Positions 27,093-35,269 of a DNA stretch of 64,000 nucleotides are shown piece after piece (position 1 is the stretch's first letter; every line of letters starts with the position of its first letter). Both the position numbers and the translations under genes were made by a program. Source of the DNA: Actinokineospora bangkokensis (lineage in GTDB: Bacteria; Actinomycetota; Actinomycetes; Mycobacteriales; Pseudonocardiaceae); the NCBI RefSeq assembly GCF_001940455.1, contig NZ_MKQR01000005.1, positions 132,319-196,318 of the forward strand, given 5' to 3'. The notes under the pieces were generated by a model, which did not search any database, was not told the DNA's origin, and saw only the letters and a program-made list of their open reading frames with translations.

Positions 27093-27161
27093 GGGACGCA
27101 CCGGATGTCGTTGGCGCGCTTGGCTTCCTAGCGTGGTCGCACAGACCACGAGGGGGAGACC

Positions 27162-27908
27162 ATGACCACCACCGCACCCGCCGCGCCGTCCGGGGCGCCC
27201 GCGGCGCGCAAGACCTGGTACCGGCGGCCGTGGGTGGTGCCGCTGGGCGCGTTGGTCCTGTTCTTCCTGGCCATGTCGCTGCCCCGGTACCTCACGCTGG
27301 ACCCGGCGAGGTCGCAGGTGCCCGCGCCGCCCGGGTTCCCCTGGCACTACCCGGTCCTGGTGGCCCACATCCTGTTCGGCACGGTCGCGATGGTGACCGC
27401 GTTCCTCCAGGTGTGGCCCTGGTTCCGCCAGCGGTTCCCGGTGGCGCACCGGCGGGTTGGCCGCGTCTACGTCCTCGGGGGTGTGCTGCCCGCGGGGCTG
27501 GCCGGGTTGGCCGTGGGCGCGGTGTCGCCGTTCGGGCCGATGACGCGGGTCGGGGACGTGCTGCTGGCCGCGCTCTGGTTGGGCAGCACCGCGGCGGGGT
27601 TCCGGCACGGTCGGGCTCGGCGGTTCGCCGAGCACCGGGTGTGGATGGTGCGCAGCGCGACCCTGACCTTCTCGATCATCCTGAACCGGCTGATCGCGCC
27701 GGTCGCCGCGCTGCTGCTCGCACCCCGCGTGGACAGCGCGTTCGGCGGCAGCGAGCTGGCGATGGTGCAGACCGTCGGCGCGTTGAGCGCGTGGCTCGGC
27801 TGGGTGCTCCCGCTGCTCGTGGTGGAATGGTGGTTGACCAGCGGACCCCGCGCGCGCCGCGCGGGCGTCCGGCAGCCGGACCGGGCCCCGGTGGTGAGCA
27901 CACCGTGA
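27162..27908 (+). CDS. DUF2306 membrane protein
   Basis: 248 residues, ATG after GAGGGGGAGACC. Hydrophobic segments include residues ~26-46 and ~65-85, and at least three more further on, consistent with an integral membrane protein of six to seven helices. The DUF2306 signature is present: VAHRRVGRVYVLGGVLPAG and RFAEHRVWMVRSATLTFSI. The C-terminal ~20 residues are charged and cytosolic. Function of the family is unknown. It ends 21 bp before the molybdenum hydroxylase genes and may share their transcript. Confidence 0.85.
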   Translation: MTTTAPAAPSGAPAARKTWYRRPWVVPLGALVLFFLAMSLPRYLTLDPARSQVPAPPGFPWHYPVLVAHILFGTVAMVTAFLQVWPWFRQRFPVAHRRVGRVYVLGGVLPAGLAGLAVGAVSPFGPMTRVGDVLLAALWLGSTAAGFRHGRARRFAEHRVWMVRSATLTFSIILNRLIAPVAALLLAPRVDSAFGGSELAMVQTVGALSAWLGWVLPLLVVEWWLTSGPRARRAGVRQPDRAPVVSTP

Positions 27909-27929
27909 CCGGGTGCGGGGGAGGGGAGC

Positions 27930-28430
27930 ATGGACGTCGACATCGAGCTCCGCGTGGACGGCCGGGAGCGGTCGGTCACCGTGGACACCCGCACGACCCT
28001 GCTCGACGCGCTGCGCGACCGGCTCGGCACCGCCTCCGCCAAGAAGGGCTGCGACCAGGGCCAGTGCGGGGCGTGCACGGTGCTCCTCGACGGCAGGCGG
28101 GTGGTGAGCTGCCTGGTGCTCGCCGTCGCGCACGACGGCGCCGAGGTCACCACCTCCGCCGGGCTCGCCGCGGGCGGTCGGCCGCACCCGCTGCACACCG
28201 CCTTCGTCGACCACGACGCCTTGCAGTGCGGCTTCTGCACCCCGGGCCAGGTGTGCTCGGCGGCGGGCGCGCTGGCCGAGGTGCGGGCCGGGTGGCCCAG
28301 CGCGGTGACCCCGGACGGCGCGACCCCGGTGCTCAGCGACGACGAGGTGCGCGAGCGGATGAGCGGCAACCTGTGCCGGTGCGGGGCCCACCGCGGCATC
28401 GTCGCCGCCATCCGCGAGGTGGGCGCGTGA
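27930..28430 (+). CDS. Molybdenum hydroxylase, [2Fe-2S] subunit (PaoA/XdhC type)
   Basis: 166 residues, ATG with GAGGGGAGC. It carries two [2Fe-2S] clusters: a plant-type N-terminal site GCDQGQCGACTVLLDGRR with a later VVSC, and a C-terminal site QCGFCTPGQV plus NLCRCG. It relays electrons from the molybdenum cofactor to FAD. There is no Tat signal, unlike E. coli PaoA, so the complex is probably cytosolic. It overlaps the FAD subunit gene by GTGA. Confidence 0.92.
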   Translation: MDVDIELRVDGRERSVTVDTRTTLLDALRDRLGTASAKKGCDQGQCGACTVLLDGRRVVSCLVLAVAHDGAEVTTSAGLAAGGRPHPLHTAFVDHDALQCGFCTPGQVCSAAGALAEVRAGWPSAVTPDGATPVLSDDEVRERMSGNLCRCGAHRGIVAAIREVGA

Positions 28431-29434
28431 AGCCGTTCGCCTACCAGCGCGCGGCCGACGCCCGGTCCGCCGTCGCCGCCGTGGCCGCCGACCCGGGCGC
28501 GGCGTTCCTGGCGGGCGGCACCAACCTCGTCGACCACCTCAAGCTCGGCGTCGCCACGCCGTCGCTGCTGGTCGACGTCTCCGGCCTGGCCGCCGACGTG
28601 GTGGAGGCGCTGCCCGGCGGCGGCCTGCGCATCGGCGCGGGCACCCGCAACGCCGACCTGGCCGCCCACCCGGTCGTGCGCGCGTACTACCCGCTGCTGT
28701 CGCAGGCGCTGCTCTCCGGCGCCTCCGGCCAGCTGCGCAACATGGCCACCACCGGCGGCAACCTGCTCCAGCGCACCCGCTGCGACTACTTCCGCGACGT
28801 GACCGCGCCGTGCAACAAGCGGTTGCCGGGGTCGGGGTGCCCGGCCGTGGCGGGCAACCACCGCCACCACGCGATCCTCGGCGCGTCCCGGGAGTGCGTG
28901 GCGACCCACCCGTCGGACATGGCCGCGGCGCTGGTCGCGCTGGACGCCCTCGTGGTGGTGCTCGGACCCGAGGGGGAGCGGCGGGTTCCGGTGGAGCAGC
29001 TGTACCGGCTGCCGGGCCGCGAACCCGAGCGGGACACCGTGCTCGCCCACGGGGAGCTGGTGACGGCGGTGGAGCTGCCCCCGCCGTTCGGCGGGTACGC
29101 GCGCTACCGCAAGGTCCGCGACCGGGCGTCCTTCGCGTTCGCGCTGGTGTCGGTGGCCGCCGTGGTGCGCGCGCACGACGGCGTGGTCGACGACCTGCGG
29201 GTGGTGTTCGGCGGGGTGGCGCACCGCCCGTGGCGGGCGCGGGCCGCCGAGGAGGTGCTGCGCGGGTCGCAGCCCACCGAGGGAGCGTTCCGGGCCGCGG
29301 CCGAGGCCGAGCTGCTCGACGCGCACACGCTGCCCGGCAACGCGTTCAAGGTGCCGCTGGTGCGCGCCACCCTGGTGTCGGTGCTGCGCGAGCTGGCCGG
29401 GCGGCCCGCCGGGCAGCCGGAGGAGGAGCGGTGA
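28427..29434 (+). CDS. Molybdenum hydroxylase, FAD subunit with probable [4Fe-4S] insert (PaoB type)
   Basis: 335 residues. FAD-binding features: AFLAGGTNLVDHLKLG near the N terminus and RNMATTGGNLLQRTRC. Four cysteines in TRCDYFRD, APCNKR, GSGCPA and SRECVATHPSD match the extra cluster site found in PaoB/YagS, pointing to aldehyde oxidoreductase rather than classical xanthine dehydrogenase. Located between the iron-sulfur and molybdopterin subunits with stop-start overlaps on both sides. Confidence 0.9.
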   Translation: MKPFAYQRAADARSAVAAVAADPGAAFLAGGTNLVDHLKLGVATPSLLVDVSGLAADVVEALPGGGLRIGAGTRNADLAAHPVVRAYYPLLSQALLSGASGQLRNMATTGGNLLQRTRCDYFRDVTAPCNKRLPGSGCPAVAGNHRHHAILGASRECVATHPSDMAAALVALDALVVVLGPEGERRVPVEQLYRLPGREPERDTVLAHGELVTAVELPPPFGGYARYRKVRDRASFAFALVSVAAVVRAHDGVVDDLRVVFGGVAHRPWRARAAEEVLRGSQPTEGAFRAAAEAELLDAHTLPGNAFKVPLVRATLVSVLRELAGRPAGQPEEER

Positions 29435-31503
29435 TCGAGCCGGTGACGCCCTCGGCCATCGGCCGCTCGCCCGCCAGGGTCGACGGCCTGGCCAAGGCCA
29501 TGGGGCTCGCGCCCTACGCCGACGACCAGCCGGTGCCCGAGCCGCTGCACGTCGTCGCCGTGGAGTCCACCGTCCCCAGGGGGCGGATCAGCGCCGTCGA
29601 CACCACCGCGGCGTCCGCTGTGGACGGTGTCGTCCTGGTGCTCACGCACGAGAACGCGCCGCGCACGGCCACGGCCGACCGCGAGCTGGCGGTGCTGCAG
29701 GACGACCGGGTGCACTTCCGCGGTCAGGTCGTGGCCGCCGTCGTGGCGACCACGGTGGAGGCCGCCCGCGCCGCCGCCGGGGCCGTGGTGGTCGACGTCG
29801 CCGCCGAGCCGTTCAGCGTCGTGGTGGACCCGGACGAGCTGTACGCGCCGGACGCGCTCAACGCCGGCTACCCCACCGACACCGACCAGGGCGACCTCGA
29901 CCGCGCGCTGGCCGTGGCGGACGTCGTGGTCGACCGGACCTACACCACCGCCCGCACCTACAACTCCCCGATGGAGCCGCACGCCACCACCGCCACCTGG
30001 ACCGGCGACGACCTGCACGTCTACGAGTCCACCCAGTCCGTGCACGGCGCCCGCGACACGCTCGCCGAGGTGTTCGGCGTCGACCCCGAGCGCGTCCGGG
30101 TCACCTGCCCGTTCGTCGGCGGCGGCTTCGGCGCCAAGGGCCTGCCGCACGCGGGCGCCGTGCTGTGCGCGCTGGCCGCGCGGGCGCTGCCCGGCCGCGC
30201 GGTGCGCTTCGCCGCCACCCGCAGGCAGATGTTCCGGATCACCGGCTACCGGCCGCGGATCACCCAGCGGGTCCGGCTGGCCGCCACCGTCGACGGCGTG
30301 CTGACCGGCATCGGCGTCGACGTGGTGCAGGAGACCGCCCGGCTCAAGGAGTTCGCCGAGCAGGTCCCGGTGGCGGCCAGGATGATGTACGCCGCCCCGC
30401 ACCGGCGCACCTCGCAGCGGCTGGCCGCCCTCGACGTCCCGGTGCCGTCCTGGATGCGCGCGCCGGGGGAGGCCCCCGGCATGTTCGCCCTGGAGTCCGC
30501 GATCGACGAACTGGCCCACGCCTGCGGCCTGGACCCCGTCGACGTCCGCGTCCGCAACGAGCCGCTGCGCGACCCGGCCACCGGCAAGCCGTTCACCAGC
30601 CGCGGCCTGGTCGACTGCCTGCACGAGGGCGCCGACCGCTTCGGCTGGTACGACCGCGACCCCCGCGTGCGCACCCCGCGCCGCGGCCCGTGGCGCGTCG
30701 GCCGCGGCGTCGCCGCCGCCACCTACCCGGCCTACCGCAACGCGGCCAACTCCGCCCTGGTCCGCTTCACCGACCCGGGCTACCGCGTCGAGATCGGCGC
30801 CGCCGACCTCGGCACCGGCGCCTGGACCGCCCTCGCCCAGATCGCCGCCGACGCCCTCGGCGTCGACGTCGCCCGCGTCGACCTCGCCATCGGCGACACC
30901 CGCCACCCGCGCGCCAGCGTCGCAGGCGGCTCGTCCGGCACCGCGTCCTGGGGCACCGCCATCGTCGAGGCCGCGCGCGCGTTCCGGGACAAGTTCGGCG
31001 CGGGCGCCGCGGCGGGCGACGAGGTCCTGGCCGACGCCCCGCGCAACGCGGTGGGCGACACGCACGCCGCGCACGCCTACGGCGCGCAGTTCGCCGAGGT
31101 CCACGTGCACGAGGACACCGGCGAGGTCCGCGTGGCCCGGCTGCACGGCCACTTCGACGTCGGCCGCGTCATCAACCCGCGCACGGCCCGCTCGCAGCTG
31201 ATCGGCGGGATGGTCATGGGCATGTCCATGGCGCTGCACGAGGACGCGACGATGGACGCCGCGCTGGGGCACACGTCGAACGCGGACCTCGCCTCGTACC
31301 ACGTGCCGACGCACGCGGACGTCCTGGACATCACCGCGGACTGGTTGGGGGTGCCCGACCCGCTGCTGAACCCGATGGGGAGCAAGGGGATCGGGGAGAT
31401 CGGGATCACGGGCACCGCCGCCGCCATCGCCAACGCGTGCTTCGCGGCGACGGGGGTGCGGGTGCGGGAGCTGCCGATCACGCTGGACCGCTTCTTGCGG
31501 TGA
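29431..31503 (+). CDS. Molybdenum hydroxylase, molybdopterin-binding catalytic subunit (PaoC/XdhA type)
   Basis: 690 residues. Binds the molybdopterin cytosine dinucleotide cofactor and hydroxylates the substrate. Typical segments are TYTTARTYNSPMEPHATTA, CPFVGGGFGAKG, MRAPGEAPGMFALESAIDEL and the C-terminal NPMGSKGIGEIGITG with the catalytic glutamate. The uric acid operon lies about 9 kb upstream, so a purine role is possible. The cluster cysteines in the FAD subunit favour an aldehyde substrate. No XdhC-type maturation factor is in the window. Confidence 0.92.
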   Translation: MIEPVTPSAIGRSPARVDGLAKAMGLAPYADDQPVPEPLHVVAVESTVPRGRISAVDTTAASAVDGVVLVLTHENAPRTATADRELAVLQDDRVHFRGQVVAAVVATTVEAARAAAGAVVVDVAAEPFSVVVDPDELYAPDALNAGYPTDTDQGDLDRALAVADVVVDRTYTTARTYNSPMEPHATTATWTGDDLHVYESTQSVHGARDTLAEVFGVDPERVRVTCPFVGGGFGAKGLPHAGAVLCALAARALPGRAVRFAATRRQMFRITGYRPRITQRVRLAATVDGVLTGIGVDVVQETARLKEFAEQVPVAARMMYAAPHRRTSQRLAALDVPVPSWMRAPGEAPGMFALESAIDELAHACGLDPVDVRVRNEPLRDPATGKPFTSRGLVDCLHEGADRFGWYDRDPRVRTPRRGPWRVGRGVAAATYPAYRNAANSALVRFTDPGYRVEIGAADLGTGAWTALAQIAADALGVDVARVDLAIGDTRHPRASVAGGSSGTASWGTAIVEAARAFRDKFGAGAAAGDEVLADAPRNAVGDTHAAHAYGAQFAEVHVHEDTGEVRVARLHGHFDVGRVINPRTARSQLIGGMVMGMSMALHEDATMDAALGHTSNADLASYHVPTHADVLDITADWLGVPDPLLNPMGSKGIGEIGITGTAAAIANACFAATGVRVRELPITLDRFLR

Positions 31504-31767
31504 TGCCGGGGCGGGTTCGCCTCGGCTTCGGCGGGTGGTTCCGGAATTCCCGGGCCGGCTCGATGCGGTGGTGTTGTGGGGGAACAGCGGGGGCTGGGGG
31601 CACTGCACGAAATGTGGCGGTGGGGGAGTGGGCTACCCCGTTAGGGGGCTCCAACCTTCGTCCGGGTGAGTGATTTGCTGACTACTTTCCTCTTGGCGAG
31701 AGCAAAACCGGTCCTGATCCGCGATGGTCTTCGGCGGAGGGCGTCGCCGTTGTGGAGGAGGGGTTCA
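31504..31767. other. Intergenic region before the second P450
   Basis: 264 bp. The frame of the P450 stays open back to a GTG at 31666, but that start has no ribosome site. No terminator hairpin for the molybdenum hydroxylase operon was seen; an AT-richer stretch around 31660-31720 is the probable promoter area of the P450. Confidence 0.4.
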
Positions 31768-32985
31768 GTGCAGGTGTCCGTCACCCACCCGGTCGATGAG
31801 CTGACGTGGTGCCGTTCGATCGTCCCGGCCGACCCCGGGGACCCCGAGTGCGGCGTGTACCGGTTGGAGCTGGTCAACGGGGTGCGGGCGTGGGCGGTGG
31901 CGGGGTACGCGCACGCCCGGGCGGCGTTGGCCGATCCGCGGTTGAGCAAGTCGGCGGCGGGGTTGACCCGGATCATGGGGCGGCAGTTGCGGGCGTTGGG
32001 GGTCGACCCGGAGCTGAGCGGGATGTACAGCCCGCACATGCTCTTCTCGGACGGGGCCGAGCACGGGCGGTTGCGGCGGCTGGTGGGGGCGGGGTTCACC
32101 CGGGCTCGGGTGGAGGCGCTGCGGCCGCGGGCCCAGGAGTTGACGGCGCGGCTGGTGGACGGGCTGCCGGAGGACGAAGCGGTGGACCTCGTCGACGAGG
32201 TGGCGTTCCCGCTGCCCCTCAACATCATCTGCGAGTTGATGGGCGTGCCTGCGGCGGACCACGGGCTGCTGCGGGGGTGGACCGCGGACCTGATGGACGA
32301 CGACCACGCGCGGAACATCCCGGCGTCGCACCGGATGCGGGAGTACTTCAGCGAGCTGTTCGTGCGGCGGCGGGCCGACCCGGGGGACGACCTGCTCTCG
32401 GCGCTGCTGTCGCCGGGGGCCGCGGAGCGGTTGACGCCCGAGGAGCTGATGGGCACCGTCTTCCTGCTGTTCGTCGCCGGTCACGAGACCACGACGAACC
32501 TGATCGGCAACGCGGTGCGCTGGCTCGTGGCGGACCGGGAGCGGTGGCGGGCGCTGGGGGAGGACCCCTCCTACATCCCGGCTGCCCTGGAGGAGGTGCT
32601 GCGGTTCGACTGCCCGGTGCGGATGTCGACGCACCGGTTCACCGCCGAGCCGGTCACCTACGGCCGGGTCACCATCCCCGCCGACGAGGTGGTGATGGTG
32701 TGGATCCACGCCGCCAACCGCGACGCCGCGCGGTACGCCGACGCGGGTGGGTTCGACCCCGAGCGGCCCGACCTGGGCACCCACCTGGGGTTCGGGCACG
32801 GGCCGCACTACTGCCTGGGCGCGCCGCTGGGGCGGATGGAGGCGTTCACCGCGCTGGCCCACCTCACCCGGCACTACCCGGACGCCCGGTTGGCCACCCC
32901 CGCCGCGGACCTGCCCGGCCAGCGCAGCGCGATCATGAACGGGTTCACGCACCTGCCCGTCGTCCTCGGGCCGCGGCGGGGCTGA
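31768..32985 (+). CDS. Cytochrome P450 (bacterial class I type)
   Basis: 405 residues from GTG 31768, preceded at five bases by GGAGGAGGGG. Landmarks: I-helix LLFVAGHETTTN, K-helix ALEEVLR, PERF-like FDPERPDL, and heme loop FGHGPHYCLGAPLGRME with the thiolate cysteine. The length is the usual ~400 for soluble actinobacterial P450s, whereas the alternative start at 31666 would add 34 poorly conserved residues. No redox partner gene is adjacent. Substrate unknown. Confidence 0.92.
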   Translation: MQVSVTHPVDELTWCRSIVPADPGDPECGVYRLELVNGVRAWAVAGYAHARAALADPRLSKSAAGLTRIMGRQLRALGVDPELSGMYSPHMLFSDGAEHGRLRRLVGAGFTRARVEALRPRAQELTARLVDGLPEDEAVDLVDEVAFPLPLNIICELMGVPAADHGLLRGWTADLMDDDHARNIPASHRMREYFSELFVRRRADPGDDLLSALLSPGAAERLTPEELMGTVFLLFVAGHETTTNLIGNAVRWLVADRERWRALGEDPSYIPAALEEVLRFDCPVRMSTHRFTAEPVTYGRVTIPADEVVMVWIHAANRDAARYADAGGFDPERPDLGTHLGFGHGPHYCLGAPLGRMEAFTALAHLTRHYPDARLATPAADLPGQRSAIMNGFTHLPVVLGPRRG

Positions 32986-32987
32986 AC

Positions 32988-33000
32988 TACAGTCGGGGGT
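32988..33000 (+). promoter_or_regulatory. Leaderless-type promoter of trpF
   Basis: TACAGT at 32988-32993 ends seven bases before the GTG start of trpF. That is the spacing of a -10 element whose transcript starts at the initiation codon. It overlaps the P450 stop codon region, so trpF can be expressed independently of the P450. Confidence 0.5.
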
Positions 33001-33594
33001 GTGTTCGCGAAGATCTGCGGGTTGAGGACCGAGGCCGACGTCGAGGTCGCGGCCGAGGCGGGCGCCGACGCGATCGGGCTGGTCTTCGCCGCGAGCCCGA
33101 GGCGGGTCGACGTGGCCACCGCCGCCCGGCTGGTCAAGGCGACGCCGCCGGGCGTGCTCGTGGTGGGGGTCTTCAAGGACCAGCCGGTCGACGAGGTGGC
33201 CGAGCTGGCGGCCGCGTCGGGCGTCGCCGCTGTGCAGCTGCATGGCAGCTACCCGCGCGAGGCGTTCGACGCCCTCGCCGCCCGCGGCACCCGCCTGGTC
33301 CGGGCGACCTCGCTGACCCCCGGCACCGAGACGGCCACCGGCGCCTGGGGCGAGGAGATGCTGATCCTCGACTCGCCCACGCCCGGCTCCGGGCAGCGCT
33401 GGGACCTGCGCGCCCTGGAGGGCAACCGGCCCACCGGCCAGTGGTTGCTGTCCGGTGGCCTGGACCCGGACAACGTCGCCGAGGCCATCGCCCGGGCGCG
33501 GCCGTGGGGGGTCGACGCCTCCAGCGGCATCGAGTCCACCCGCGGCACCAAGGACCACGGCCTCGTCCGGGCGTTCCTGCAAGCCTGCCGCTGA
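33001..33594 (+). CDS. trpF: Phosphoribosylanthranilate isomerase
   Basis: 197 residues. Catalyses the Amadori rearrangement of phosphoribosylanthranilate in tryptophan biosynthesis. The catalytic cysteine is in AKICGLR (residue 6), the catalytic aspartate region is VQLHGSYP to LILDSPTPGSG, and the phosphate loop is LLSGGLDPDNV with VDASSGIES. It stands alone, with no other trp gene nearby. There is no Shine-Dalgarno, and the start looks leaderless. A strong bidirectional hairpin follows. Confidence 0.92.
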   Translation: MFAKICGLRTEADVEVAAEAGADAIGLVFAASPRRVDVATAARLVKATPPGVLVVGVFKDQPVDEVAELAAASGVAAVQLHGSYPREAFDALAARGTRLVRATSLTPGTETATGAWGEEMLILDSPTPGSGQRWDLRALEGNRPTGQWLLSGGLDPDNVAEAIARARPWGVDASSGIESTRGTKDHGLVRAFLQACR

Positions 33595-33601
33595 ACGCGG
33601 A

Positions 33602-33632
33602 ACAGGGCCGGGAGCAGCGCTCCCGGCCCTGT
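33602..33632. terminator. Bidirectional terminator between trpF and the lipase gene
   Basis: Perfect 14-bp stem ACAGGGCCGGGAGC / GCTCCCGGCCCTGT with a three-base loop AGC, located 8 bp after the trpF stop and 37 bp from the convergent lipase stop. Confidence 0.85.
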
Positions 33633-33668
33633 CTCGGCAGCGCGGGCCGCACACCCGCGCCACCCGCG

Positions 33669-34913
33669 TCAGCAGTTGCTCGGCGCCGCCTTGCCCGAGA
33701 ACCGGTCGACGATCCACTTGTGGGCGTCACCGTTGCCGGCGAAGATGCCCGTCAGGTGGTCGGAGATGTAGGTGTTCCACTGCAACCGCACACCCGAGGC
33801 GCAGTAGGACTTGTGCAGCGCGTCACCCTGCGGGGTGTTGACGATCTCGTCGGTCAGCGCGTGGTACTGGAACACCGGCACCCGCGGCGGGGTCTGGCCC
33901 AGCTTGTTCTGCGCCAGCCGCGCCTGCCACTTCGGGTCCTGGAGCGGGTTGCTGGTGGTGTAGTCGCTGATCTTCTTGAACGGGTACTTGGTCAGCAGCT
34001 CGATGACGCAGGCGTTGGCCTTGGCGTCGGCGATCTCCCGCTTGCCCGTGTCGTTGAGGTAGGAGTCCAGCTGGAGCTCCGGGTAGGCGTAGTCCAGGCC
34101 CACCGCCGCGAAGGCCAGGAAGCCGAAGCCCAGGTACCCGTCGAGGCCCTTGGCGACCTCGGTCAGGTCGGCCGGGACACCGCCGCCGACCGCGCCGACC
34201 AGGTTCAGCTCCGGGGCGTAGGACGGCTGCTTCTCCGCCGCCCACAGCGCACCGCCGCCGCCCTGGGAGTAGCCCTGGAAGATGACCTTGGCGTCGGCCT
34301 TGAGCCCGGCCTGCGGCAGGCGCTGGGCCGCGCGCACCGAGTCGATGACCGTGTTGCCCATCGACTGCCCGACGATGTAGGTGGGCCGGTTCGCCGCACC
34401 CGGGCGGTAGCCCTCGTAGTCGGTGATGGCCACCGCGTAGCCGGAGCTGATGTTGTCGTTGACCGCGGGCTGGTCGTACAGCGTGCCGCGCTCGATGGCC
34501 TTCGACGGCGTGCACTTGAACGCGGGCCCCTGGGTGCCCACCGCGTAGCCGACGATCGGCGCCTTCGACGTGTCGGCGAAGCGCGGCGTCATGATCGTGC
34601 CGGTCACCGCGATGCGCTGGCCCAGCGCGTCGGTCGACAGGTACATGACCTGCCAGGCGTTGGCGTTGAGCGCGTTGAGCGGGGGCACGGTCGGCCGCCA
34701 CCGGATGACGTCGCCGGGGGTGCCCGAGGGCAGCGGGCTCGGCGGCAGGTAGAAGCTGTCGTCGAGGGGGCCGGGCAGCGCGGGCGCCGCCGCGGCGCGC
34801 GCCCCCGCGGCCTCGGCGGACGGTGGTGTCGTGGCGTTCACCGCCACGACGGCGACCGCGCCCGCCACCACCGCGGCGAGCGCGGACGCGAGGCGCCGCT
34901 TCGTTCTGGTCAC
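33669..34913 (-). CDS. Secreted lipase (secretory lipase, LIP family)
   Basis: 414 residues, GTG start with GGAGG six bases upstream. N-terminal Sec signal peptide (basic MTRTKRR, hydrophobic to about residue 25, A-rich cleavage region before residue 45). Alpha/beta hydrolase of the secretory lipase family: nucleophile serine 216 in FQGYSQGGGG, probable acid in ALTDEIVN and histidine in ISDHLTGIF. Four cysteines may form disulfides in the exported enzyme. Probably hydrolyses triacylglycerols or other esters outside the cell. Confidence 0.9.
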   Translation of the reverse strand: MTRTKRRLASALAAVVAGAVAVVAVNATTPPSAEAAGARAAAAPALPGPLDDSFYLPPSPLPSGTPGDVIRWRPTVPPLNALNANAWQVMYLSTDALGQRIAVTGTIMTPRFADTSKAPIVGYAVGTQGPAFKCTPSKAIERGTLYDQPAVNDNISSGYAVAITDYEGYRPGAANRPTYIVGQSMGNTVIDSVRAAQRLPQAGLKADAKVIFQGYSQGGGGALWAAEKQPSYAPELNLVGAVGGGVPADLTEVAKGLDGYLGFGFLAFAAVGLDYAYPELQLDSYLNDTGKREIADAKANACVIELLTKYPFKKISDYTTSNPLQDPKWQARLAQNKLGQTPPRVPVFQYHALTDEIVNTPQGDALHKSYCASGVRLQWNTYISDHLTGIFAGNGDAHKWIVDRFSGKAAPSNC

Positions 34914-35269
34914 CAGTGACCTCCATGGGCTTTCGGGGAAACGGGTGACCAGTACTATCCGGATCTTCGTTGTCGCAGGTCAACGCCCGTGCGGGTTCTT
35001 CGGGAAAAGTGACAATCCGGACCGCTGGAGTTCCGTCGACCGCGAGTGGGTTTCCGCGCCGGATCCGGTACCTGCGCGTTCCGCGAATGGCATTCCGAAA
35101 ACGCCGCCCGGGTGCGCACGCCGTGCGCTGTTGGTATCGTTGTCTGTTCCGCACCGCACAACCGGTGTGCCCGGCGACCCGGTGTGGGATGATTGCCGGA
35201 GGTCAACGATCGGTGCCGACCGGCCCGACGACCCGGCGAAGACCCCCGAAGAGGTGACCAGCGGTTCCC
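34914..35269. other. Divergent intergenic region, 356 bp
   Basis: Separates the lipase gene (-) from the phosphatase gene (+) and must contain both promoters. It is clearly AT-richer than its flanks. GTTTCC near 35048 and GGTAT near 35133 resemble pieces of stress-sigma promoters, but their spacing is wrong, so I do not assign one. No convincing gene on either strand. Confidence 0.45.

Noticed and set aside
31666-31767. N-terminal extension of the second P450
   Set aside because: No ribosome site at GTG 31666, and the extension is not P450-like. GTG 31768 has GGAGGAGGGG at ideal distance.
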